Of a DNA stretch of 6,417 bases, positions 1-5,332 are shown piece by piece. Position numbers and translations under genes: made by a program. The notes beneath the pieces were generated by a model. It ran no database searches, was not told where the DNA came from, and worked only from the letters and a program-made list of their open reading frames with translations. The DNA comes from Methanoregula sp. GTDB lineage: Archaea; Halobacteriota; Methanomicrobia; Methanomicrobiales; Methanospirillaceae. The DNA lies in contig JALOBP010000130.1 in NCBI GenBank assembly GCA_023228295.1, forward strand, positions 1-6,417. The letters run 5' to 3'. Within the stretch, counting starts at the first letter, position 1. Each line of letters begins with the position of its first letter.

Positions 1-1
1 T

Positions 2-91
2 GCGGGTTCTCATGTCATCATGGAGACTGCAATTGGCGGCGAACGATTTATTGAACCGCCCATTGGTGATCCCGTCCCCCGGGTCTGCTGA
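2..91 (+). CDS. C-terminal end of an unrecognised gene (5' part outside the window)
   Basis: A frame open from the left edge encodes 29 residues and ends in TGA at 89-91. The peptide includes GSHVIMETAIGGERFIEPP and then a proline-rich tail ending in Cys. Its composition looks like real coding sequence, with many GAA, ATT and GGC codons and a regular mix of residues, and a stem-loop plus T-run terminator follows directly. These two signs make it more likely to be the end of a gene than chance. I do not recognise the family and assign no function. The gene converges on the histidine kinase on the other strand. Confidence 0.55.
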   Translation, partial: AGSHVIMETAIGGERFIEPPIGDPVPRVC

Positions 92-112
92 TCCCGCAGC
101 TTCCTCTTTTTT
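85..112 (+). terminator. Stem-loop plus T-run terminator of the left-edge gene
   Basis: CTGC (85-88) can pair with GCAG (96-99), or alternatively GCTG (87-90) with CAGC (97-100). A pyrimidine stretch ending in six T (107-112) follows. The stem overlaps the stop codon of the left-edge reading frame. Archaeal transcription ends efficiently at T-runs in the non-template strand, so this is a plausible end point for plus-strand transcripts. The stem is short, so the T-run is probably the main signal. Confidence 0.5.
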
Positions 113-120
113 ATGATAGT

Positions 121-167
121 ATGCAGGACCGGCGTTAGTCTGCCGGTTATGGTACAGGATCCTGCAT
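121..167. repeat. Nested inverted repeat at the 3' end of the histidine kinase gene
   Basis: The inner arms ACCGGC (128-133) and GCCGGT (142-147) are perfect complements around an 8-nt loop. The outer arms ATGCAGG (121-127) and CCTGCAT (161-167) are also perfect complements. The structure spans the kinase stop codon (147-149) and lies in the gap between two converging genes. A role in ending or stabilising the kinase mRNA is likely. No T-run follows on the minus strand, so it is not a classical intrinsic terminator for that gene. Confidence 0.5.
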
Positions 168-1496
168 CGCATCGTGGTATCCCGAACGGGGGATGGTAAT
201 GATAAACCGGGCGCATTTACCTGGCGTCCCGGTCTCGTGGATTGCCAGATTGGTGATGGCGAGGATCTCCCGGGAAAGGAAGAGGCCAAACCCGGTGTTC
301 TTGAAAAATTCCCTCCGGAAAATCTTCTCCTTTTCTTTCTCCGGTACCCCTGCCCCGTTATCCTCTATAATGATATGGAGATCTTCACCCGCATATTCAG
401 ACCGTATTGTAACTTCAGTCACATGCTCGCCATGCCTGATAGAATTCTCAATGAGGTTAAAAAAGACCTTTTCCAGGAGTGGATCTGCATAGATCTCGAT
501 CGGGGGAAGATCGACAGTGATGTGGATTCGGCTGGGATCAATACTGGCAGAGGCGAGCGATACTGTTTCGGCAATGTTGTGCCACTGGGGTGAATGGACA
601 CCTATGTTCTGGTAATCCTTGGTGAAGAGGATCTGGTCCTTGATGATATCGGCAGCATTGCGCTCCTTTGCGAGAAACTCAAGCACCTGCGGGTCCTTGA
701 CATCCTGTCGTGACATCTCGATATACCCGATAAGGACGGTCAGCTGGTTGAGGATATCATGGCGGGTAACATTATTGAGAAGATTGAGCTTCTTGTTTGC
801 CTGCGTCAGGGCCTCCCGTGAGAGTTTGTTCTCGGTAATATCCACAACGGTACAGATAACCCCGGGTTCATTCCTTTCCTGAGCCGAGACCAGTGCCCAT
901 CGCGTACTGCCGTCAAATGCCCGGAACTCCACTTCGATATCGCCGACCCGCCGCAGGTCCCTGACTTTGTTGATAAACCGCTCCCGCTCCTCATTGTTGG
1001 GGATGAGATCGGGCAGTGAGCATTCCATCAGGTCGTCGCACTCATAATGTATCATCATGGCAAATTTACGGTTGGCATCACGGATCCTGAGGGTATCTTT
1101 GTCGTAACTGAACACCCCGGCCTGTGAGTTATAATATGCCCCGCAGCTCTTTTCGCCTTCCTTGCGGTAGTACTGGGAATAGGTTGATATCAGGACCCCG
1201 AGTGAGACAAAGATATAGAACCAGATCGTTGCGACCGCATAGTGCCGTCCGTCCGGAAGACCGATAATGAAGATGAGGGCAAGATAGATCCAGCCGATAA
1301 CAACCGTTCCGTAAATACTCAGGTTGGGGCGGGAAAACGCAATCAGGATGATGGGGATGAGGTAAAAGTACGGGAAGACATCGTAGATGCCGGATGACAG
1401 GCTGAACCCGGTGACGAGAATTGCGGCACAGAGGCTCCCGATAATGCCGATGTCAAACAATAATTGCTTTTTCCGGGTGAATGGTCGCATTGTCAC
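147..1496 (-). CDS. Membrane-bound PAS-domain sensor histidine kinase
   Basis: This 449-residue protein would autophosphorylate on a histidine in response to a signal and pass the phosphate to a response regulator. Four hydrophobic segments (about residues 14-31, 41-56, 60-80 and 88-108) anchor it in the membrane. A PAS-like domain follows (about 118-222, ending in the typical VVDITENK), then the phosphoacceptor helix with TRHDILNQL (His246). The C-terminal ATPase domain has an N box (NLIENSIRHG, Asn351), a G1 box (EDNGAGVP, from 378) and a G2 box (NTGFGLFLS, from 400), so all catalytic boxes are present. No response regulator gene is adjacent, so it appears to be an orphan kinase; its signal cannot be read from sequence. 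The start is GTG (1494-1496), with GGTG five bases upstream. An ATG two codons later (1488-1490) is equally possible. Confidence 0.93.
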   Translation of the reverse strand: MTMRPFTRKKQLLFDIGIIGSLCAAILVTGFSLSSGIYDVFPYFYLIPIILIAFSRPNLSIYGTVVIGWIYLALIFIIGLPDGRHYAVATIWFYIFVSLGVLISTYSQYYRKEGEKSCGAYYNSQAGVFSYDKDTLRIRDANRKFAMMIHYECDDLMECSLPDLIPNNEERERFINKVRDLRRVGDIEVEFRAFDGSTRWALVSAQERNEPGVICTVVDITENKLSREALTQANKKLNLLNNVTRHDILNQLTVLIGYIEMSRQDVKDPQVLEFLAKERNAADIIKDQILFTKDYQNIGVHSPQWHNIAETVSLASASIDPSRIHITVDLPPIEIYADPLLEKVFFNLIENSIRHGEHVTEVTIRSEYAGEDLHIIIEDNGAGVPEKEKEKIFRREFFKNTGFGLFLSREILAITNLAIHETGTPGKCARFIITIPRSGYHDAMQDPVP

Positions 1497-1561
1497 AAGG
1501 GCACCAGCGTGATAATCAGGACATATTGAATATTGTTCTTTATTGATGAGTGGTGATCTTC

Positions 1562-1571
1562 ATTTATTAAA
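1562..1571 (-). promoter_or_regulatory. TATA-like box upstream of the histidine kinase
   Basis: Read on the minus strand the sequence is TTTAATAAAT, close to the archaeal TATA consensus, inside an AT-rich stretch. Transcription starting about 25 bases downstream would give a leader of roughly 40 bases before the kinase start. The assignment rests on sequence similarity and spacing only; other AT-rich stretches between 1510 and 1530 could also serve. Confidence 0.4.
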
Positions 1572-1761
1572 GTATGGAATTTATGGGCGAAAACGATTGC
1601 CTTTCCGATTAACTTTGCGGGATGAACTGAATTTTTCGTACCGGGAACCGATAAGACAATCCCGTTGTCCGGCATGAAAATATTATACCCCGGTCCGGAA
1701 GCAATTAATTTTGGGTAACGTGCCAATCCAGCCCCTGACCTCCAACTCTGACAATCGTCCG

Positions 1762-1772
1762 CCCCCCCCCCC
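1762..1772. repeat. Homopolymer tract of 11 C
   Basis: Eleven consecutive C residues lie in intergenic DNA, preceded by a G and followed by TCG. Such tracts often vary in length through polymerase slippage and are also prone to sequencing or assembly error. No gene or promoter is visibly linked to it. Confidence 0.95.
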
Positions 1773-1795
1773 TCGTTCCAGCTCAGCTCCCATTG

Positions 1796-1874
1796 GGCGC
1801 GGGGGCATATGCGATTCCTCTCTAGTACCTAAAATCCCGATTCAGGTAATACAGCACTATCGCAAACGGGCGCC
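1796..1874. other. Three-tier nested inverted repeat, possible structured RNA or repeat element
   Basis: Three pairs of perfectly complementary arms are nested on the same axis. They are GGCGC (1796-1800) with GCGCC (1870-1874), TGCGAT (1810-1815) with ATCGCA (1859-1864), and TACCT (1826-1830) with AGGTA (1844-1848). The internal loops are fairly large (5 to 13 nt), so each helix alone is weak, but the shared nesting is suggestive. Further inverted repeats follow immediately to the right. The block is more GC-rich than the flanking DNA. Either strand could be the transcribed one, and no known RNA family is recognised. Confidence 0.35.
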
Positions 1875-1892
1875 ATAGCAGCGGGGCGAAGC

Positions 1893-1954
1893 CACTGGAG
1901 CGTCAGTGTTTTCCGGTCCAAAGCGAATGTACTTTTTCACATTAGATTCTGGAC
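1893..1954. repeat. Two adjacent stem-loops in the intergenic block
   Basis: CACTG (1893-1897) pairs with CAGTG (1904-1908) around a 6-nt loop. The next structure is nested: GTCCA (1916-1920) pairs with TGGAC (1950-1954), and inside it AATGT (1926-1930) pairs with ACATT (1939-1943) around an 8-nt T-rich loop. The AATGTACT at 1926-1933 is also the exact complement of AGTACATT at 2012-2019, so an alternative long-range fold is possible. These stems continue the row of inverted repeats that starts at 1796. Confidence 0.4.
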
Positions 1955-1981
1955 ATGCAGTTTTTCCCTTTTTTCACTCCG

Positions 1982-2000
1982 TGAATCCTTCCTGGATTCA
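1982..2000. repeat. Perfect 7-bp stem-loop downstream of the minus-strand operon
   Basis: TGAATCC (1982-1988) and GGATTCA (1994-2000) are perfect complements around the 5-nt loop TTCCT. It lies about 80 bases beyond the DUF447 stop codon, so it could end or protect the 3' end of the minus-strand operon mRNA. On that strand it is followed by A-rich rather than T-rich sequence, which argues against a classical terminator. It may instead be one arm of the larger structured block to its left. Confidence 0.45.
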
Positions 2001-2080
2001 GGGGCAGAAATAGTACATTACCTTTAATTTTTAATCTTTCTTTTGGATGAGAGCCCCAAGATACTCCGGTTGTTTTTTTG

Positions 2081-2635
2081 TCACTCACAGTATTTCAGGA
2101 GTAGCTCAAGTGCCTCGAGCTCGCGCCTGCCGCCGCACTTGCGCACGATCCCGGCATGATAGTCGATCATTTTTTTCAGTCCGGGGTCCCGGCTGATCTT
2201 CAGCCGTGTTGCATGAACCGTTGCGTCGATGATGCTGTTGAATCCCCGGTTGACCGGGTGCAGCCTGACTTCCCTGATGACCTCTTTAACCGGGGTGAGC
2301 CGGACCATCATCGCTTCGCTGGTCTTCCGTTCAACTTCGGCAGAAAATGCCGCCCATGCATCTGCGCCCTGCAACCGCTGCATGGTCCTTCCATCGACTG
2401 GTTCATCGGCAAACATCTCCACCGGCAGGTCGGAAAATGCGGTCTGCACGTACAGGACCGGATCATGGATGAAATTTGCCACTATCCAGCCGTCCCGCTC
2501 AACATTTTCTGCGGTATGGCTCCCACAGAAGAGGACCATGCCGGCCCTGCCATCCCGGTAATGGATCCCTATCGGTGCGGCATTGCCGGCCGTTGTTGCA
2601 ATTATCTCGTTGATGCCACCCTTCAGGAGTCCCAT
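2081..2635 (-). CDS. DUF447 family protein, FMN-binding split-barrel type
   Basis: This 184-residue protein matches the DUF447 family, found mainly in archaea and in bacteria with archaeal-type C1 metabolism; its structures are of the flavin-binding split-barrel type. Its reaction is unknown. Family hallmarks are NEIIATTAGNAAPIGI near the N-terminus (9-24), a central stretch with SHTAENV and DGWIVANFIHDP (39-59), and a helical C-terminal part with RGFNSIIDATVHATRL (130-145). Length is normal for the family. The ATG at 2633-2635 is preferred because GGAGG lies seven bases upstream; an in-frame GTG at 2639-2641 is too close to that site. It overlaps the end of the CitG-family gene by 13 bases and is the last gene of the operon, so translational coupling is likely. 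A role in cofactor synthesis or redox chemistry is an inference from context. Confidence 0.88.
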   Translation of the reverse strand: MGLLKGGINEIIATTAGNAAPIGIHYRDGRAGMVLFCGSHTAENVERDGWIVANFIHDPVLYVQTAFSDLPVEMFADEPVDGRTMQRLQGADAWAAFSAEVERKTSEAMMVRLTPVKEVIREVRLHPVNRGFNSIIDATVHATRLKISRDPGLKKMIDYHAGIVRKCGGRRELEALELLLKYCE

Positions 2636-3444
2636 GACCACCCCTCCCCGAGTGCAAGGTAGATCGCAGCAAGGGTGATATCCGCAATTGAGCCCGGGTT
2701 GATGTCCCGCTCAATGAGCTCGGCATCGAAGCTTTCTGCCGAACGTTTCCCGTCAAGAACCTCCCGGGCCCTGGCCATGGTCTCCCTGGCAGTCTCAATG
2801 CCGTGTTTCTTGATGATGAACGTATCCGGCTCGGTTGCGAGCAGGGTGAGAAATGTCGCGGCAATGGACCTGCGGCCTGATCCCATCTCTTTTAACAGGT
2901 CCGCACCGCGTCGGGTGAGGGGGAACCCCATGACCAGTTCGCGGGCTACCATGTCGTGCGGGGCAGAGTGCTGCATGATATCGAGGAGATTCATGTCGCG
3001 CTCGCGGATCAGGGTGAGGGTGTGGGGGTCGTTGACATCCAGTTCATCGGTCGCGTTCATCTTCACGGCCGTCATGGCAAATGCCTTGTAAAATGCCACG
3101 GCATCCGAGCTTTCTGTCTGTGCAATGGCAGCCATTGCACCCGGGATCCCGTTGCCGTAAATCAGGGGGATGAGAAGAATAAATGCGCCAAAATGGGTAT
3201 TTCCGCCATCGTGGCAATTGGTATCGCGCACGGCATGCTTGATGATCTCCCCGATCCGGCCCTGCCGGCGATCGGCCTCTTCAAGGGCAGATCGGGCAAA
3301 GATCGTGGATGCAAGGAAATGTTCGAGGCGGGTTTCCGGGTAGTCATGACAGCGGTCCACGTTTCCCGGCTTGGGATAAGCGCAGACCTCCAGCATCATG
3401 GCCAGTTGCGCCCGTTCAACATTGCTCATCTGAAGGCAGGTCAT
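2623..3444 (-). CDS. CitG-family (triphosphoribosyl-dephospho-CoA synthase-like) protein
   Basis: The 273-residue protein belongs to the CitG/MdcB superfamily. Characterised bacterial members join ATP and dephospho-CoA to make the prosthetic group precursor of citrate lyase or malonate decarboxylase. Recognisable blocks are PKPGNVDR (24-31), CHDGGNTHFG (77-86), DTFIIKKHG (207-215) and DINPGSIADITLA (247-259). The length is about normal. No citrate lyase or malonate decarboxylase gene is near, so the archaeal protein probably acts on a different nucleotide or cofactor precursor; its substrate is unknown. It overlaps the marker-9 gene upstream by 29 bases and the DUF447 gene downstream by 13. 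The ATG at 3442-3444 is preferred because AGGTG lies four bases before it; the internal ATG at residue 6 has no such site. Confidence 0.88.
   Translation of the reverse strand: MTCLQMSNVERAQLAMMLEVCAYPKPGNVDRCHDYPETRLEHFLASTIFARSALEEADRRQGRIGEIIKHAVRDTNCHDGGNTHFGAFILLIPLIYGNGIPGAMAAIAQTESSDAVAFYKAFAMTAVKMNATDELDVNDPHTLTLIRERDMNLLDIMQHSAPHDMVARELVMGFPLTRRGADLLKEMGSGRRSIAATFLTLLATEPDTFIIKKHGIETARETMARAREVLDGKRSAESFDAELIERDINPGSIADITLAAIYLALGEGWSWDS
2643..2647 (-). promoter_or_regulatory. Ribosome binding site that sets the DUF447 start
   Basis: GGAGG on the minus strand lies inside the coding sequence of the CitG-family gene, seven bases before the ATG at 2633-2635. This favours that ATG over the upstream GTG at 2639-2641. 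Confidence 0.7.
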
Positions 3445-4603
3445 GAAACACCTGGCTCATTATCGTATCTGATAGATCGCGTTTGAGCCGCATATACTCT
3501 TTCTTCGAAATACCGCTGGTTTTCAGGGTTGCGTCCCTGAACATGCATGGCGACGACGTCTTGCAGCACCATGCAAGGCTGCCAAAACAGGTCTGCTTGC
3601 CTCCTTCCAGGGGAGTACCGGCGACTGCACCCTGTTTCATGCGGATGTAGTCATCGCGGGGCAGGCCTATGCGGGTCAGGGTGGGGATGAGCGGGCATTC
3701 CTTGACCGGCATACAGCAGAAGGCGAGCGACCGTATGTCGCCGCCACGGCAGAGCTGCTTGGGTGAATTGAACCAGCCTTCCTCATCGGCATACCGGGTG
3801 ATGGCTGCATCCAGGCCGGCAAGTGTCCGCTCATCGGCGCTGCGGGCGAGCGAGACGAGATCAGCCCCGTGGGTAAGCATCTCCCGCATGCGGTCGAAGG
3901 TATTAATGGAGTTGTTGGCAATGAGCATGAGCGGGCAGCTGTTCCGGATCTGGCGGAGTTTTGCAGATCCGAAGTCCATGAGGTCCACGTGCAGGATATC
4001 TGCCCCGGCTTTCCAGCAGGCCATTGCAAGCAGCCGGTCATCCTGGGCCACACCGGCCCGGATTTTGACCGAGATTGTGACCTGTTCGTCTTTCAAAGCG
4101 TGAATTACCGCACAGAGTTTATCCGGGTTTTTTAAGTAATACTCCCCGCAGCCGGCAGCAACCATGGCCGGCTGGCGGCAATGGGCATCGATCTCATAGA
4201 CAACACTGTCGCCCAGTTCTTTTGCAATTGCCACAAAAGCTGCCGGGCTGCTGCCACGGAGGTTTATGCCCGGGATGACATGGGTGGGTTTCAGCAGGGC
4301 AAGTTGTTTCTGCAGTTCTTCGACCGGATTATCGGGGAGGAACTCCTTCCGGTCCCCGGCAGATGCCACCTTGCGTGCTGCTTCAAGCGTTGGCGCATCG
4401 ATCGGATAACCTCCCAAAAATGCAAGGCCGATATGCTCCTGCCGTTCGAGAACATACGCAGCATCGACAATGCCCGCCATGGATGCGAGTGCAACCGGTG
4501 TCTTGACTACGCGATCGTTGATGAGCAGCCCGAAGCGCTTGAATGCATCCATCATAAGTTCATATCTGTTGCTGGTGATGGAACAAATTCCTTTGCATAT
4601 CAT
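3416..4603 (-). CDS. Methanogenesis marker 9 protein: Dus-like TIM barrel fused to an eight-cysteine domain
   Basis: Residues about 21-270 resemble the dihydrouridine synthase (nifR3) flavin TIM barrel: TPVALASMAGIVDAAY near the start, SVKIRAGV (178-185) and a LIANNSINTFDRM (227-239) phosphate-binding-like strand. Residues about 285-353 form the methanogenesis marker 9 domain with eight cysteines (285, 296, 297, 303, 339, 346, 347, 353), including two CC-x5-C motifs preceded by an aromatic residue. That domain is known only from methanogens and suggests metal or Fe-S binding; its function is unknown. The barrel departs from true tRNA Dus enzymes: the HGRT motif reads HVDLMD here, although Cys142 sits where the catalytic Cys is expected. 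It is the first gene of the operon. The start is uncertain: ATG at 4601-4603 gives 395 residues, while ATG at 4553-4555, nearer the conserved part, gives 379. Neither has a clear ribosome binding site. Confidence 0.88.
   Translation of the reverse strand: MICKGICSITSNRYELMMDAFKRFGLLINDRVVKTPVALASMAGIVDAAYVLERQEHIGLAFLGGYPIDAPTLEAARKVASAGDRKEFLPDNPVEELQKQLALLKPTHVIPGINLRGSSPAAFVAIAKELGDSVVYEIDAHCRQPAMVAAGCGEYYLKNPDKLCAVIHALKDEQVTISVKIRAGVAQDDRLLAMACWKAGADILHVDLMDFGSAKLRQIRNSCPLMLIANNSINTFDRMREMLTHGADLVSLARSADERTLAGLDAAITRYADEEGWFNSPKQLCRGGDIRSLAFCCMPVKECPLIPTLTRIGLPRDDYIRMKQGAVAGTPLEGGKQTCFGSLAWCCKTSSPCMFRDATLKTSGISKKEYMRLKRDLSDTIMSQVFHDLPSDEQC
3449..3453 (-). promoter_or_regulatory. Ribosome binding site of the CitG-family gene
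   Basis: AGGTG on the minus strand, within the 3' end of the marker-9 gene, lies four bases before the ATG at 3442-3444. It matches the GGTG part of the archaeal Shine-Dalgarno sequence and supports this start within overlapping genes. Confidence 0.55.
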
Positions 4604-4663
4604 TGCAAGCTCTGGTGATCCCGCGGGAAGGGTCCGGCATGTATTCGTCAGGCAGCTTTTTTA

Positions 4664-4674
4664 CGGTAATACCG
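4664..4674. repeat. 11-base palindrome, possible operator
   Basis: CGGTA and TACCG are perfect inverted arms around a single central A. The site lies about 60 bases upstream of the longer marker-9 start, a normal place for a regulator to bind. It occurs once in this region and no regulator gene is nearby, so the operator role is only a suggestion. Confidence 0.35.
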
Positions 4675-4722
4675 ATTTACGTATCCAATCTTCTTTTGCC
4701 CCAGCTCCAGCACTACATCGCT

Positions 4723-4772
4723 CATGGACCATTAATGAAATCAAAAGGAATATTTTCGTCCATGGCATTAAT
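4723..4772. repeat. Imperfect direct repeat in the divergent promoter region
   Basis: CATGGACCATTAAT (4723-4736) and CATGGCATTAAT (4761-4772) share CATGG and CATTAAT and differ by a two-base insertion. Their starts are 38 bases apart. The first copy includes the perfect palindrome CATTAATG (4730-4737). Paired sites like this can be regulator binding sites, but chance similarity in AT-rich DNA is not excluded. Confidence 0.3.
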
Positions 4773-4838
4773 ACCCCGTCGCAATCAAACAAGAAAGTTA
4801 TTACGATTACAGGTACATTTTCATACGTAGTATTTTCA

Positions 4839-4858
4839 TATGCTGGTTTTTCAGCATA
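4839..4858. repeat. Stem-loop upstream of the cfbA promoter
   Basis: TATGCTG (4839-4845) and CAGCATA (4852-4858) are perfect 7-base complements around the loop GTTTTT. It ends about 25 bases before the TATA-like box of cfbA, so it would not be in the cfbA mRNA if that box is used. It may be a protein binding site. Confidence 0.4.
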
Positions 4859-4883
4859 CGGGAAATCAACAAAGATCCGGCGG

Positions 4884-4890
4884 TTTATAA
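4884..4890 (+). promoter_or_regulatory. TATA-like box of the cfbA-cfbE unit
   Basis: TTTATAA fits the archaeal TATA consensus. Transcription starting about 25 bases downstream (near 4912) would leave a leader of about 20 bases containing the ribosome binding site at 4919-4922. The spacing supports the assignment; the upstream BRE position is GC-rich and does not look like a strong BRE. Confidence 0.5.
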
Positions 4891-4918
4891 TCAGAAAAAC
4901 GCCAAAAGACATACTAAT

Positions 4919-4922
4919 GGAG
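4919..4922 (+). promoter_or_regulatory. Ribosome binding site of cfbA
   Basis: GGAG lies eight bases before the ATG at 4931-4933, which supports this start for the short CfbA protein. Confidence 0.65.
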
Positions 4923-4930
4923 TTAAACAC

Positions 4931-5332
4931 ATGAGCAAGAAGGGAATGCTACTCGTAGGCCATGGAAGCAAAATGCCCTACAACCAGGAACTCGTCGAGA
5001 AGACCTCAGCCCTAATCAAGACAAAAAATGCAGATTTTATTGTCAAATGCGGGTTCATGAACCTGAATACCCCCACGATCAAGGAATCTCTCAATGAATT
5101 TAAGAAGGAGGATATCGAAGTCCTTATTGTTGTCCCCCTGTTCCTTGCAAAGGGCGTCCATATCGAGAAGGATATCCCCGGCGAGATCGGCCTTCCTGAA
5201 GGCTCAAAAAAAGGCAGTTTTGCCCTGAATGGCAAGAGCATTCCCTTGTTGTATGCAGACCCCATCGGCAGTGATCCCCTGCTTGCCGACCTGATGGTAA
5301 AGAACGCGACTGCCGCGCTCAACCATCTCTGA
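4931..5332 (+). CDS. cfbA: Sirohydrochlorin nickel/cobalt chelatase CfbA (CbiX short form)
   Basis: CfbA inserts Ni2+ into sirohydrochlorin in the cytoplasm, the first dedicated step towards coenzyme F430; the same enzyme can insert Co2+ for cobalamin. At 133 residues it has the length of the archaeal short CbiX form, which works as a homodimer. The N-terminal LLVGHGS (7-13) carries the metal-binding His11, and VPLFLAKGVHIEKDIP (68-83) carries the second conserved His77. The C-terminal part contains LLYADPIGSDPLL, typical of the family. A TATA-like box and GGAG site precede it. cfbE follows after nine bases, all T, which strongly supports a role in F430 synthesis rather than only cobalamin. 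The internal tract of seven A (5206-5212) does not disturb the frame. Confidence 0.93.
   Translation: MSKKGMLLVGHGSKMPYNQELVEKTSALIKTKNADFIVKCGFMNLNTPTIKESLNEFKKEDIEVLIVVPLFLAKGVHIEKDIPGEIGLPEGSKKGSFALNGKSIPLLYADPIGSDPLLADLMVKNATAALNHL

Larger units (their letters stand above)
1497..2080. other. 584-bp intergenic region without a convincing gene
   Basis: This gap lies between the kinase start and the end of the DUF447 gene, both on the minus strand. Its right-hand parts hold a C11 tract (1762-1772) and a GC-rich block with several inverted repeats (about 1796-2000). Its left part (1497-1740) is AT-rich, carries the kinase promoter, and includes a small inverted repeat (GACAA 1655-1659, TTGTC 1665-1669). 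A 77-codon TTG-started frame (1493-1726, -) ends exactly at the kinase start but looks non-coding. No tRNA-type T-arm motif is visible on either strand. Confidence 0.6.
4604..4930. promoter_or_regulatory. Divergent promoter region between the marker-9 operon and cfbA
   Basis: These 327 AT-rich bases separate two divergently transcribed methanogenesis-related units. Visible elements are a TATA-like box and ribosome binding site for cfbA, an 11-base palindrome (4664-4674) on the marker-9 side, an imperfect direct repeat (4723-4736 and 4761-4772) and a stem-loop (4839-4858). No clear TATA box for the marker-9 gene was found. Several short frames cross the region but none looks coding. Confidence 0.6.

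Noticed and set aside
1493..1726. A 77-codon minus-strand frame from TTG that ends at the kinase start (TTG TGA CA ATG)
   Set aside because: It has a rare start without a ribosome binding site, crosses the likely TATA box of the kinase, and shows no recognisable motif. The overlap with the kinase start looks like chance, though a short leader peptide cannot be fully excluded.
1740..2080. Possible tRNA or CRISPR repeat in the intergenic block
   Set aside because: No T-arm GTTCRANNC motif, no cloverleaf, and no regularly spaced direct repeats are present; the repeats seen are inverted and not periodic.
2156..3486. Several long plus-strand frames opposite the CitG-like and DUF447 genes
   Set aside because: They are mirror frames of GC-rich coding sequence; the minus-strand products carry clear family motifs and proper ribosome sites.
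4661..4930. An 89-codon minus-strand frame in the divergent region
   Set aside because: It starts with GTG at the cfbA ribosome site, runs through the cfbA promoter elements, and its hydrophobic, Tyr/Phe-rich composition fits translated AT-rich intergenic DNA.
4470..4934. A plus-strand frame of 154 codons, and a 75-codon one at 4603-4830
   Set aside because: The first half of the longer one is antisense to the marker-9 gene and the rest is promoter DNA; no family features or ribosome sites are seen.
5102..5116. A strong GGAGGAT sequence inside cfbA, like an internal ribosome binding site
   Set aside because: It encodes Lys-Lys-Glu-Asp in frame and no suitable start codon follows at normal spacing.
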